Shown one piece after another: positions 43,830-58,300 of a stretch of 64,000 nt of DNA. The stretch comes from Cerioporus squamosus (taxonomy: Eukaryota; Basidiomycota; Agaricomycetes; Polyporales; Polyporaceae). The translations under genes and the position numbers were made by a program. The notes under the pieces were generated by a model that made no database searches, had not been told where the DNA came from, and was given only the letters and a program-made list of their open reading frames with translations. The stretch is from positions 310,001 to 374,000 of the forward strand of contig JABYQS010000002.1 of the NCBI GenBank assembly GCA_022592435.1, in the 5' to 3' direction. Positions within the stretch are counted from its first letter, which is position 1; each line of letters begins with the position of its first letter.

Positions 43830-46176
43830 TCATTCCTCGTCACGATAGGACGCGGACTGTCCGTGGTAACTCCCGGTCAATGTCCGCGAGACGGCCTGGC
43901 GGGGAGCCAGTGAGGAGAGGTTGATATGCGACGAGTTCCGGGAGCGTGACTGGAGCGACGAGACGCTCCCGTTTGACATGAAGCTGCCGTCGGGGAGGCG
44001 CGGCGAGCTTGGCACATACGACGTAGCCGTGCCGTTCGATTCGTCCTGCACGGTCAAGCCGTTCTGCCCTTTCGGCTGGGGAGGGAAGGAGAATGACCGC
44101 AGCGGGGACACACGCGCAGGCGAATACTGTCCTGACCGTAAAGACGGTTCCCTGCTGATGGCGATTGGGGATGGACGTGATGAACGAAGGCCGAGGGTGG
44201 ATGTCAGACGGGTGAGCGGGGGCATGAACTTCGATATTCGTGAAGGCGAAGAAGGGGGTGCACCGCCCGTGAGTGACAGTCCTTCCTCCATCATATAACC
44301 CTCCGAGAGGTACGTGCGGTCACGCTTGTTAACGAACCGTCGGACGGTGCTTCTGATGCGATGACGCATGCGGTAGAGCGTCGCCGCGCAGAAGGCGCAG
44401 ATGAACAGATAGAACACGAAGGCGATGGGGGAGAACCCGAGGGAGTGTCGGGTCAGAGAGTGGGGCAGGTGGTCCGAGATCTTGTCCTCGAAAGCATCGA
44501 AGTCGATGAAGGGCGGACGAATGGGTTGGATGGGGGACGTGGAGATGTCAGGAATATCATCGAGCGGGTCGACAATGGGGCGCGCCTGTGCGGATGCAGC
44601 TGGGACTTCCCTGCTTGCCTCCAAGACCATCTTTCCGAGAGTCCAGCTGATCGCGATATCGCCCACACTGTCCATCGATTGGAAAGACGGCCGACCGAGG
44701 CCCTTCGTCTGTGCCTGGGCTGCGACCGCCTCTCCGCTCGTCGTTGAATTGCCATCTGGGTCTACGATGCGAGGCATCCCTATCCCCTCGTGAAGGACAT
44801 TGACGATCCAGGCGGCCTTGAAGCATTGCATCTGAAGCCGCTGGATCTCCGCGACCAGCCCCCACTTGCCTGTTTCGACAACGACTCCGCCCTCCTCGAC
44901 CTCACCATCACCGCCGAGGTGACCCTTCTGCCGCGTCTCCTCGTGTGCCTTCAGGATATCGGTCCAGTCCTTCGCACAGAACTCCGATGCCGCACGTTCA
45001 TACTCCACGAAATCGTACGGACCGCCTAATCCGAAGCTCTGTTCGGACGAATACCAGTACTCCGACACGCCGATGAAATGCGACGCGTTGAAATCGATCG
45101 GCGGGACGTACACGCCGTTAAATAGGCAATGCGAGTCTGGACAAGGCGCGTCCTTGTTCAGGAGCGGGAGCGTTCGCTGTAAACACTGCTCCCAGGAGCC
45201 CGTCCCGACGAATTTGTGCGGCGTTTTAGCGTGCGGAGAGGCGGTATCTGGTTGTACAGGCGTGTTGGTGAGCATGAGGTCTTTGGGAAGACAAGGGTCG
45301 TCGATGTGCTCCTCTGGGTCCATCGAGAGTGTCCGGCTGGCCTCGTACTCGTTGATGAGCTGCCCGACATAGCGTTCACGGGCCTGGTTCGTCCCGTAGC
45401 CAAGCCATGTCGTCACGAAAACCTTGTGCCTTATGTCGTGACCGTCTAGGAGACGTAACCGTACGTCTATGAGGTTTTGTGCCCGCTCCTGCTCCTCTTT
45501 GCTCGGCTCAAACGCGATCTGGGTAGACGCACCGCCCATGTCTAGAAACCCGTAGGTTAGACGGGTGTCATCCGAGCCTTTGAAACCATCCATGAGGTAG
45601 TTCACGGCTACCCATCCAAAGAGGCCCTCCTCCTCGCCGGTGATAATACGAACGCTTGAACCGCAGGGTCCGGCAGCCGAGGGCTCGTCAATCTTGAAGT
45701 TCGAGTGAAACTTCAGGAAATGGCAAGTAGTCTGGAGCACTTCGGCCTGCTTCTCCGGAGCAAGGAGGCGCATGCCAGCGGTGGCTAGGAGGAAGAGCGG
45801 GGTCTCTGGTTGGAGAGAGGGAGGGATATGGGTCCTCGCGTGCTCGAGCAGGGGCACCAGGTAGGGGCCGATACCGTCCGGGTCATCTCCGAACGTCGAG
45901 AGTCCTAACGCATTCCATTGTTGTGAACATGACATGAGAAGCGTGCCCACATATGTGCTCACCTGGTTCCACCTTTACTGACCATTCCTCTCCGTTCTCC
46001 GTACCCTTGCCAACCTGGGGTAGACTGCGGAGCGCATCCGCGCCCTGCTCCTGACGCACCGTCCGCGCGTCCTTCCAGCTATATATCTGGAGCCGCGAAC
46101 CCGACGAGCCTGCGTCTATAACAATTCCGAAGCGACGTGAGGCGAACCATGGATCGACAACCGTAGGCGGGGGCAT
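43830..46176 (-). CDS. YND1: Golgi nucleoside diphosphatase/apyrase (GDA1_CD39 family)
   Basis: Two exons: 46176-45963 and 45904-43830, intron 45905-45962 (762 residues). It hydrolyses nucleoside di- and triphosphates in the Golgi lumen, so that UMP/GMP can be exchanged for nucleotide sugars. The apyrase conserved regions are clear: VIDAGSSGSRLQIYSW (residues 18-33), LLATAGMRLL, GEEEGLFGWVAVNYL carrying the catalytic Glu, and FLDMGGASTQIAFE. There is no N-terminal signal anchor; a single hydrophobic segment lies toward the C-terminus (FVFYLFICAFCAATLY), followed by a long cytosolic Ser-rich tail. This is the Ynd1 topology and differs from Gda1. It diverges from ELP3 and functionally complements the UDP-sugar transporter 4.5 kb away. 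Confidence 0.93.
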
Positions 46177-46561
46177 TGACAAGCATCAGCAGAAGATATG
46201 GTACGTGTGAGGAGAGTCATGCAAGACGTAGTCGTCGAAGACAAAAGGCGAGAGCCGTAGCCTTCAAGTTCGTTGCGTTGAGGGGTCGGTGTCGCCGTGC
46301 ATGTACAGAACGAAGATTGAGCGAGAGACCGTTGGCGCATTCCGCTCATGATCAACCGCGGCGGAGCACTTCTACCGCCGGCGCGGTTTGCCCGCTCAGC
46401 TGTGGCTGAAGATCTTCTCCGCACTACTCCTTTGCACAAACCTCCCATCTCGCACCCTCTCTCGCGGAAAACAGCCTAGTGCCTTTTCGCTTTCACTTCG
46501 TTGGATCGAGAAATCTAGAGTGCGGGAAGATTAGCAGCTTGGACGTTCGGGGAGAAGGACC
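46177..46561. promoter_or_regulatory. bidirectional promoter, YND1 / ELP3
   Basis: 385 bp separate the divergent starts. No clear TATA box or other motif was recognised; the role is inferred from orientation. Confidence 0.45.
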
Positions 46562-49007
<2,446 letters not shown>

Positions 49008-49138
49008 TTCCATTACACGGTTCCTGTAGTACTACACATGTATTGTATCAGCGTTCGCGTTCAATGTATCTGTAATAGTCCTGTACAGGGTGTGGTTAGG
49101 GCGGCCATGGCCCAACATGCATCGTCCATCATGATGCA

Positions 49139-50329
49139 TCACGCATCTTCCCCCAACACGAATGTCTGGAAGTTCGGAAACACGAGCTCCTCCTCGATCG
49201 TCTTTCGAATCACGTCCTGAATGAACCGCTCAACACGTGTGACGTTCTTGAGAACATGCTTGTCCGCCTGCCCGATCTCGCTCTCGATGTAGATCGTCGG
49301 GAGCAGACGCTGCCCGATGGGCAGAGGCTTGCCCGCCCTCGCCCCGCCGTTCCCCGCCGCAGACCCGGGCGTCTCGTCCTCCGCCTCGACCGGCGTGCCC
49401 GTCGACGACGGCGAGTCGCGCTTCGGGCGGTCGCACCCCAGCGGGCCATACGGGTCGAGCTCGTCGACGATGCAGAGGTGCACGCGCTTCCGCTCGCCTT
49501 CGTATGCGACGACGACTTCGCCGTTGAAGAGGAGGCCGGTCACGGAGAGCTTGATGGGGAGGGACATGAACATCGGGGAGGGGTAGTTGATAAGCAGGGA
49601 GGTCGTCAGCGTGAGCCGAAGGTTCGAGTGCCAGGTAATGTGCAGGTGCAGTTGGAGGTTCGGGTGCTGGGGTGGTTTGGGCGCGGACGGCTCTGGGTCG
49701 GTAGATGGTGGGGACTCGGACGGAAGCGGCTCGTTCGACACGGTGCGCTCGAGCATCGGAGGGGTGCGTGCCGCACTGATGGACGCAGGTGCGGCTGCGG
49801 ACATGGCGGACATGGCAGAGAGGTATAGTGAGGGTGAGGGGTATGAAGGCCGGAGGTCGGCCAGGCTGGCGAACGCGGGGCTCCAGATGTCGCGCGGGGA
49901 GCGGAGGAATGGCGTTGAATGCAGCATATCCATGCCCATTCCCATGCCACCCATCCCTGGGTTCATGCCATAGCGCATATGTGGGGGAAGGAGGTGGTAT
50001 GCAGGCCCATCCTCACCGAGGCCCTTGCCGCGTGCGGCCTTGCGCGAGACCCACTCGAAGTCTTCGTCGTCTGAGAACTCGGACACCTTAACCGGTGCAC
50101 CATGTTGGCCGTTCTCGTCCTCTTCGTCGTCCTCGAGGAAGTCCCGGTAGATGTCCCGTAGGTCGACTAGTTCGACGTCGGGCGCATTTGTCCCGAAGTC
50201 AAAAGACGTGACCTCGATAGGTCCAATAAACGACGGTCGTGGTGTGCTGTCCAGTTGTCGGTTGATGAGGTCCACGAGAGTAGAGGCTAAGGAGGAGTCG
50301 AGTCTATTCCATTCGAGGTCTATGGACAT
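49139..50329 (-). CDS. MDM12: ERMES subunit MDM12
   Basis: A single exon of 396 residues. Mdm12 is the cytosolic SMP-domain subunit of the ER-mitochondria encounter structure, which transfers phospholipids and tethers the two organelles. The N-terminus MSIDLEWNRLDSSLASTLVDLINRQL is diagnostic, with IGPIEVTSFDFG; the end has LQLHLHITWHSNLRLTLTTSLL, FMSLPIKLSVTGLLFNGEVVVAY and FPNFQTFVLGEDA. A low-complexity Met/Gly and Ser/Pro insert separates the halves of the SMP domain, as in other fungi. The ATG at 50389 is also in frame, but I chose 50329 because the family begins at MSIDLEW. It is convergent with ELP3 (131 bp). Confidence 0.95.
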   Translation of the reverse strand: MSIDLEWNRLDSSLASTLVDLINRQLDSTPRPSFIGPIEVTSFDFGTNAPDVELVDLRDIYRDFLEDDEEDENGQHGAPVKVSEFSDDEDFEWVSRKAARGKGLGEDGPAYHLLPPHMRYGMNPGMGGMGMGMDMLHSTPFLRSPRDIWSPAFASLADLRPSYPSPSLYLSAMSAMSAAAPASISAARTPPMLERTVSNEPLPSESPPSTDPEPSAPKPPQHPNLQLHLHITWHSNLRLTLTTSLLINYPSPMFMSLPIKLSVTGLLFNGEVVVAYEGERKRVHLCIVDELDPYGPLGCDRPKRDSPSSTGTPVEAEDETPGSAAGNGGARAGKPLPIGQRLLPTIYIESEIGQADKHVLKNVTRVERFIQDVIRKTIEEELVFPNFQTFVLGEDA

Positions 50330-50685
50330 GGTCGCGTCGTGCAAGCTCACTGCACCGAGAAAGTCGGAGTAACACGGAGAAGCGCTCATGACAAGATTGG
50401 CATCGCGTTTTCATGAATCATTTGCAGTTGCTCGGTGGGTATGATGAGGCCGCAAACACGCCGGTCGACAATCAAGCAAAAGGCGAACGGCATTATACAG
50501 GAAGGCCAACTATCGTAAGTACTCTAGGGCTCTGCGATCCGTACCGTATGTAACCGGATAACGTGTACTGGATCTCGTAAGGAAAGGCAGTGTCTACGGT
50601 GCCGGCAAGAGTCTCTGCAGGTGGGGGTATCGTGTGCGAACTCGTGAGCTAGTGAAGAGCTAGGCTGGTCGTATACAATAAGACA
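50330..50685. other. intergenic, MDM12 promoter
   Basis: 356 bp between the MDM12 start and the 3' end of the sugar-transporter gene. An in-frame upstream ATG for MDM12 lies at 50389. Nothing else was recognised. Confidence 0.4.
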
Positions 50686-52418
50686 TTAGTTCCGCCGTCC
50701 ATCATTGTGCGTACCGGTACTGTGCGAAGGGGCGGCGTGAGGAGGATAAGGTGGAGTGGGGATCGGAGATGGCGTCCGCGACGGGAAAGGCGAACCGTAC
50801 GGTGCGCTGAGGTAGCGAGAAGTGTCCAACGTCTCTCCGAAGTAACCAGTGCTGCCTTCCGGTTTGTCAACGGCGGTCATCCCGAGCGCACTGGCGAATG
50901 CCCGAGGACTTCCGAACGGCGAAGATTTCTTCTTCTCGGACGGGAACTGCCCGAGGATAGGTGCGTCGGGGCCGACGGGGGTACCAGGGAAAGACGGTGT
51001 TGCGGCCTTGCTCCCGGGGATGACGCTTGTGATCGCAACAAGCTCCTTCCCCGGGGGTTGGTTGTACATCCATGTCGCGACGAGCACGACGGACGAGCCA
51101 ATGACGAATGTCGGCGTGATGCGGAAGCCGAAGAGGACAACCGATGCCAGGAAGGAGAGCACGATAGACAAACTCGTCGCGAAACCTTTCAGGATGTTGT
51201 CGGAGTACTTGATGACGATGGCTGTGACAAGGCCACCAAACACTTGGATGGCGACCGTGGCCCAAGCCCAACCTCCGAAGTTCCTGAGCATATTGGCCCA
51301 GATGCCACCATGAGCGGGATGGTGTGGTTCGAAGAAAATGGGGAAGATGGCTGGAGGAAGCGAGAATAAGGATAGTTGCACGTTACGGACCCAGAGATCC
51401 GCTTTCGAGTTTTTGAGCACCATCTCGAAGTACACGCCGGCGAGACCCGAAGTGAAGCAAGCCGCGGTGACTGCACCGAAACCCTTGAGGGGGCTCATAA
51501 TGTGGATGTGCAACGGCGCGGAATCGTGCGCGCTTCCGACGGGGGTGTTCGCGGGGACGTGCCGGGTGCTGGCAGTCTGGAGCTGGACGATGCCGACACC
51601 GATGGCCAGAAAGAAGAGGGAGATCCACTTGGACGAGGTCAGTCTCTTCCGGAGCAGCGCGACGGAAAAGGCAGCCGTGGTGAGGATCTTCATCTGGTAT
51701 GTCACCTGGAACGTGGCGACGGGCAAGTTGCTAATCGCCACGAATTGGAGCGAGTTCTGGATGACATAAAGCAGCGCAGGGATGGATAGCTTCCAGCAGT
51801 CCACGCTGAAAACCTCCTGGCAGACCCGTCGGAGCGCAAAGAACCAACCCGCCACGCCGAGCCCCGGTGCGTCGGATGCGTACGCCACGCGCAGGAACGC
51901 AATGACGAACGATATCGAGCCCTTCAGCAACTCGTTCAGGAGGACCGCAGTTGCTGGCGAGTACGATTGCGCCGCGGGCGCAGAGACTCGCGAATAGTGC
52001 ATGACGATTGACAGGGCCGCATTCTGTACTGCGAGCGTGACCAGCCTGTGGGATGACGGAGATCACGGCATTTTGAGATCTGCCAGCAGGACGGTAGGTG
52101 TGCGATTACTCACGAGACGTATTTCAATGGCAAACCGCATATTGTCGGACCGCTCTCCGACGCATTCCCGTTCCCTGTGGCACTCGAAGGCGAGACGATT
52201 GACGGTAGAGTCGCAGTCTCCAGCAGTGAGAGTTTGGGCGTCAGCCTTGGACTTGCGCGTGACGACGGGGAGCCGGGTTCATCGTCGAGCGAGATTGAGG
52301 ACGCCGTCGAGGTGCGCACCGTCGGGTATGGTCTGTGGTAGACGTCTGAGACTGGGGTAGACGGGGCCGACATGCCGAGGGCAGATGGCCGTCGCGGTAA
52401 GGATGAATGTGCTGCCAT
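50686..52418 (-). CDS. UDP-galactose/UDP-N-acetylglucosamine transporter (SLC35A type)
   Basis: Two exons: 52418-52114 and 52045-50686, intron 52046-52113 (554 residues). This is a Golgi or ER nucleotide-sugar antiporter with about ten transmembrane helices. Family markers are LVTLAVQNAALSIVMHYSR, ATAVLLNELLKG, PALLYVIQNSLQFVAISNL, FQVTYQMKILTTAAFSV, CFTSGLAGVYFEMVLKNS, the helix pair near VFGGLVTAIVIKYSDNILKG, and GSSVVLVATWMYN. The first 90 residues are Ser/Pro-rich and cytosolic, as is the long tail (FPSRTPSPIPTPPYPPH). The start at 52418 (MAAHSSLP) is chosen; MSAPSTP 27 codons later is possible. Sugar specificity cannot be read from the sequence. Confidence 0.9.
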
Positions 52419-53559
52419 GTCAATGTGTAATCCAAGAGAGCCGGACGCGGGGTGCAACGGCGAGAGATGGGGGAGCTGGCCAGCGAAGCCGGGCAGCGAG
52501 CAGCGTCAGGAGCGACTGGCTGCGTTGGGGGAGCTCGTCGTCGTCGTGGACGATGGAGGGAAAAGGCGAACCACCGAAGCGCGACGCACGCTCGCATCGC
52601 CCGTATTGCGACCCATCCGCAGGCGCTACCCGCCCGCTCTCCAGAATTCGATGCCCACAGGCGCCCGCGCTTCTATCAAATTTCCTCAACATTGTTGGCC
52701 CAGACACTCTCCGTGCAACACCGGACGCCGTCCATTCGTCATTCACGCTCATCGTATTTCGGAAGCTCGTACAGGAGGTGCTAGCAAACATGCAGTCGGA
52801 AACATACACCGCGATGGGACCAAGACCCGTAGGGACGAAATATTTTGATGCATGGAAGAAAGCGGGTGCTCTCACAAATCCTTCCATGGTTCCGACCTGC
52901 GAAGGGGACGGTCAGAAAGGGAAAGCGGACGATGACATGCCCACATGAACGAACGGGAACCTCAGCCTCGCCTTTACCTCTCCATGCGCTCCCAACGGAA
53001 GGATACTGCTTGGACAAGCCAAGAATTGTGCGACCAACGATGCCGACACCAGCAAACCTCTCCCAACCGAAGTCAAGTAGATGTTCCCTGTTGCGCGACA
53101 GAGGTACACACATGTGGGTGCGTTATGTTACCAGGTTTTTCGTCACAGGTTCCCGCCGTTCATAGGCCAGTAAGTTAGGAGACTCACAAAGATATATTGA
53201 CCAATCCCAATACGACAGCGAAGAGATAGCCTAATGAATGTAGATGGCCTCCAGGTGATCCTGCGTCCTCGCCTCTCGACCAGAGGGAAAAGCAATCAGC
53301 GAAGATTGTTTTCGAGACATCCAGCTTTCTCTTCGACGTTTGTCTGGACCGTCCAACCTACGAGAAGCAACGCCTATGAGGGCAAGCAAGGATAGGACAG
53401 CAATTTGACGTCGATGGTTTTGGTTGAGATGTCGGTTCCGAGCGCGCACTCATATACGCGTCCCGGCTTTTGCCGGAGCGGAGACGAATTCCCCTGAAAG
53501 TCCGCCAGCATCCAGAGTTTGCAGGCGCTCGTCCATGTCACGCACCTCCCAAAGCCTTC
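52419..53559. other. divergent intergenic, no gene seen
   Basis: 1.1 kb between the starts of the sugar transporter and MRP51. A 187-codon plus-strand frame overlaps a 155-codon minus-strand one near 52385-52948; neither has a recognisable motif. It should hold the two promoters. Confidence 0.45.
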
Positions 53560-54752
53560 ATGGCTACCCCTCCCCCGTCTCGCTTTGCTGCTCTCCTTAG
53601 ACGGTCCAAATTCGCGTCTTTCGACCCCCATATTGGCCAAGTCTACACCACCTACGACGGCCATGCAGCCCGTGGCAATTTTGGCCTGAAGCGTCCCCTC
53701 GCGGTCCGTCGGAGGAACGCCCACATCACCGTTCAGGCCGTCGACTCGCGAGAACAGCAGACGGTCTGGCGCAGTGCGGAGTCGGAGAACAGATGGATTA
53801 GGATGTGGGACGAGGTTGGAGTGACGCCGCGGGTTGGGACTACCACGCCATGGGCTGAGAGACTCGGTTCGGTGGGTCTGGAGATCGACTTTCCGGTGGA
53901 CTCCGAGTTCTCGACCGAGGACAAGCAGGAGGCGTCCAGCGCCGTGGATCAAGGAGTTGCCGTAGTGGGAGAGAGGATGCGGTTGGCGGTGGACAGGCGG
54001 AGCGCAGAAGCCATGCATTGCCGAACTTCGAGGCCATGTCGGAGAAGGAGTTCGAGCGATATCTCGCTTACCTCAGGACCCTTCGTCCCGCCTTCCTCGA
54101 GTTCGTTGCCAAGAAGCGCAAGGTCTCGCTCGAAACCCAGAGCCTCTTCAGGCTTGCAACCAACGCCGGGGATGACTTCAAGGAGTTCCTCGCGACCCAC
54201 GCCTACAAGGAGTACCACCAACCCCGTCCTCGCTACATCGAGCAGCAACCTCACCGTTTCGCCGGCCTCTCATACACGCATGCACCCGCCGTCCAAACAC
54301 TCTACACCACCAAATCCCACATCGGACGCGTCCTGACTGAAGAGATCAAAGATGCTCATTGGGTCGCTGAAACCGCGGGTATGGTCTCTAAGCTCGCGAA
54401 GGGCGACCGCGGCGAGGACCAGAGCAAGGTTGCGGCGTTCCGTCTAAACCCCACTGCGCGACTCCGCCATGTCCCTCAGACTGTGGGCCGTCGGCCCGAA
54501 GGCATGGAGGCCGTGGCTCTAAATGTGGACGTTCGCATTGCCGACAGCCCGGGCGTCGCGCACGCGCGGACGAACCCGCACGTCCCAGGTTCGCCGGAGT
54601 ACGTCGGTCAACGGATCCACCGTGCTCCTGACGGTATGACCACTCCTCCGGTGCACACCCGAATTGAAAGCTTCACGTATCGCGGGGACATAGCGGCTGA
54701 AAACCTTCTGAAAGCGTTACAGTCGAGTATACCGTCTCCACCCAATCCTTAG
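53560..54752 (+). CDS. MRP51: mitochondrial small-subunit ribosomal protein MRP51
   Basis: The N-terminus MATPPPSRFAALLRRSKFASFDPHIGQVY with GNFGLKRPLAVRRRNAHITV and QTVW matches fungal Mrp51 (bS1m), a 37S subunit protein needed to recognise mitochondrial mRNA leaders. The second part continues in another frame: LPNFEAMSEKEFERYLAYLRTLRPAFLEFV, then FAGLSYTHAP. The frames meet between about 53955 and 54010. Coding length plus one base equals 398 codons, so one base is missing or a very short, atypical intron (41-47 bp, GTAGTG or GTTGCC to GGAG) is present. I favour a one-base assembly indel. The basic, Ser-rich N-terminus fits import into mitochondria. It is convergent with the next gene (43 bp). 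Confidence 0.82.
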
Positions 54753-54795
54753 ACATCCGCGTATATGTAATGCATGTTTAATCTCATTGGCATGA

Positions 54796-55205
54796 TCATG
54801 ATGACGGCGCGATGAGCCGCTGCAATGCCTCTGCGACATTACCATCCACTTCCGCGAGTACTTTCTCCGCTTGCGCTCGAGTAAGCTCAAATTCGTGAAC
54901 CTGACTGTTGGTGAGTAAACTGGCGACGTCACCGACTCTGCGAAACACCCACAAGCAACTCAATGTCCTCCGGCTTGTAATGACTTGGTCCCGCCTTTGC
55001 AGGTTTAGGATAGGGCTTGTCGAGGCGGAGGGCACGAAATGCTTCGTCCAGCTTGCCCTTCGAGTACGAGTTACCGTCCAGAAACTGCCCACGAACGTTT
55101 ATGAGATGTTAAGTCCATGTTCCATAGTCTCGATGGCAAGTAGAATCGTACATTCGCGATGACCTCGGGCTCAGGAAGTCGACCGTTACTTCGGAGGGTG
55201 GCCAT
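54796..55205 (-). CDS. HYPK-like small protein with C-terminal NAC/UBA-like domain
   Basis: Three exons: 55205-55152, 55084-54953 and 54900-54796 (96 residues). Residues 55-96 read HYKPEDIELLVHEFELTRAQ...GNVAEALQRLI. This matches the three-helix UBA-like domain of HYPK and NAC-alpha, which contacts the ribosome-bound NatA acetyltransferase. The N-terminal half (RSNGRLPEPEVIANFLDG, KLDEAFRALRLDKPYPKPAKAGPSHY) seems specific to fungi. Both introns (55085-55151 and 54901-54952) are fixed by phase. Assignment to HYPK function is an inference from the domain. It diverges from UPF1 by 162 bp. Confidence 0.78.
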
Positions 55206-55367
55206 CGTGTTCACTGTTGGGTGCAAAGCTGCAGACTGGTAAGCGCCCATACGAGGCGCGGATCCACGTGGAAGCCACATGGAAGAGATGAAGTAACTCG
55301 ACTAAGCAACTTGAAGGAGCTCGCACTTGCTCTCGTTTTCCATCTTTCTCACATCTCTCCCACCATC
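55206..55367. promoter_or_regulatory. bidirectional promoter, HYPK-like / UPF1
   Basis: 162 bp separate the two divergent start codons. A CT-rich stretch (55330-55360) precedes the UPF1 ATG, as often seen near fungal transcription starts. Confidence 0.5.
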
Positions 55368-58300
55368 ATGGACACCTTTGAGAACTTTCAGTACGACTCG
55401 GCCTCCTCTTACGGCGGCATCAGTGTCGTCGACGACAATTCCTCTGTTTACACCGCGAACACGACCAGCCAGAGCCGCGTCCCGGTCGACCTCGAGAACC
55501 TTTCCATTACAGATGATCGCTCTTTCACCTCCTCTCCCAACGGGCATTCGCACCCCCAACATGGCCACGGGCAGGCACCCAGCAGCAGAGGCACGATAGA
55601 CGAGGACTTCGACGCGGTCTTGGACGACCTGAAGGATGAGGGCAAGGTTGATTTGCCGCCTCATGCGTGCAGGTGAGTCAGCCACGGCTCCGGGCGAGGG
55701 CCATGCAACTTACACATCAACACAGCTACTGTGGCATACACTCGCCGGCGTCGGTAGTGAAGTGCCTTATCTGTTCGAAGTGGTTCTGCAATTCCAGAGG
55801 CAATACCTCCGCGTCTCACATCGTGAACCATCTTGTGCGCGCGAAGCACAAGGAGGTCATCCTGCACAGCGAGAGTCCCCTGGGAGAGACTATCCCGGAG
55901 TGTTACAACTGCGGTAGCAAGAACGTGTTCATGCTTGGCTTCATTCCGGCGAAGAGCGACACGGTCGTAGTCCTTCTATGCCGGTACGTCCTTCCGCTGA
56001 CCTGTGTGGCGCCCAATGGCTAACAGAGTTCACAGTCAACCTTGTGCTGCGGTATCGAAAGACATATCCTGGAACCCGGCCTTGTGGGCACCTCTCATCG
56101 ACGACCGTTCCTTCTTGTCTTGGCTGGTCAAGCCGCCGAGCGAGCAGGAACAGCTCAGATCGCGCCAGATATCCTTCCAGCAGATCAACAGGCTTGAAGA
56201 TCTATGGCGCGAAAACGCAAATGCTACTCTTGACGACCTCGAGAAGCCTGGTGTCGATGACGAGCCTCAGTCTGTGATCACCCACTACGAAGACGCTTAC
56301 CAATACCAGAACATCTTCGGCCCGCTTGTGAAGATTGAGGCTGATTACGACAAGCGGTTGAAGGAGTCACAGACACAGACCGACATTACCGTTCGCTGGG
56401 ATCTCGGTCTCAACCAGAAGCGTGTTGCGTGGTTCTGTTTGCCCAAGCTCGAGAGTGGCGAAGTCCGTCTTGCGGTCGGTGACGAGCTCCGCCTGAAGTA
56501 TAACGGCACCCTCCACAAGCCCTGGGAAGGTGACGGACACGTCATCAAGATTCCGAACAGTATGTCTTGCCATTACGTCCATGTATGCAGGGTGGCTGAC
56601 CGTATGTGCCGCAGATGTCTCGGACGAGATAGGCTTGGAGTTAAGGCGGTCGGAAGGCGTGCCCACGGAAATAACGCATGGGTATACGGCAGATTTCGTG
56701 TGGAAGTCTACTAGCTTTGACAGAATGCAGCTGGCGATGAAGACGTTCGCCGTTGACGAGAAGAGTGTCAGCGGATACATCGTGAGTGTGCATCTCCCCT
56801 CTCTACGTCCGGGTCTTACTCATACGCATCTTTCAGTATCACAAGCTCCTCGGACACGAGTTGGAGCCGCAGGTTCTTCGGACGCAGATGCCCAAACGGT
56901 TCTCAGCACCTGGTCTCCCGGAGCTCAACCATTCCCAGATGTATGCCGTCAAGAGCGTGCTCCAGAAGCCTCTTAGTCTCATTCAGGGGCCGCCGGGAAC
57001 TGGCAAGACTGTCACGTCCGCGTCCATCGTCTATCACCTTGCGAAGATGAACCCGGGGCAAGTGCTTGTCTGCGCGCCGTCCAACGTCGCCGTCGACCAG
57101 CTGACCGAGAAGATACACGCCACGGGCCTGAAGGTCGTGCGACTGAGCGCGAAGTCACGGGAGGCCCTGGATTCCTCGGTCTCCTTCCTGACGTTGCACC
57201 AGCAAGTCGCTAACAACACAACACACGTCGAGCTGCAGAAGCTCATTCAGCTCAAGAACGAGCAGGGCGAGCTCAGCTCGAACGACGAGCGGAAGTACAA
57301 GGCGCTCATCAGGCAGTGCGAGAAGGAGATCCTGGGCGCTGCCGATGTCATCTGTTGCACTTGTGTCGGAGCCGGAGATCCTCGCCTCAGCAAGCTCAAG
57401 TTCAGGACCGTCCTCATTGATGAAGCGACCCAGGCCGCCGAGCCAGGTGCGTGGTAACGTCTTTCCCATGTCTGCGTTCTCGCGAGCTGATTTGGTCATA
57501 TGCAGAGTGTATGATTCCCTTAGTCCTCGGCTGCAAGCAAGTGGTTCTCGTCGGAGATCACCAGGTGCGTTCACCAAAATGAAAAGCAGGGCATGGCATC
57601 AGACTGACGCATGGCTGGTAGCAACTCGGACCCGTTATAATGAACAAGAAGGCCGCACGTGCCGGCCTAACGCAGTCGCTCTTTGAGCGTCTGGTTGTCC
57701 TTGGGAACCGCCCCATCCGCCTGCAAGTGCAGTACCGCATGCATCCGTGCCTGTCGGAATTTCCGTCGAACATGTTCTACGAAGGCACGCTCCAGAATGG
57801 CGTTACTGCCCCCGAGCGGCTCCGGAAGAACGTCGACTTTCCGTGGCCTGTCCCGGACACGCCCATGTTCTTCTATCAGAACTTGGGGCAAGAGGAGATC
57901 TCATCAAGCGGAACGTCCTTCCTCAACAGGTGACTTTTCATTATGTTGTTACGTACTCGTGCATGCGGTCTGACGTCTGTCTTCAGGACGGAGGCGTCCA
58001 ACGTGGAGAAGATTGTAACCAAATTCTTCAAGTCCGGCGTCGTTCCTGGCCAAATCGGAGTGATCACGCCATACGAAGGACAGCGGTCGTACATCGTCAA
58101 CTACATGCAGTTCAACGGCTCTCTCAAGAAGGACCTGTACAAGGAGATCGAGGTCGCCAGCGTTGACGCCTTCCAGGGTCGTGAGAAGGACTACATTATC
58201 CTCAGCTGCGTTCGCAGCAACGAGCATCAAGGCATCGGTTTCTTGAACGATCCTCGCCGGCTGAACGTCGCCCTCACGCGGGCCAAGTATGGCGTCGTGA

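Noticed and set aside
50330..50389. Upstream in-frame ATG for MDM12
   Set aside because: The Mdm12 family begins at MSIDLEW, which is encoded from 50329.
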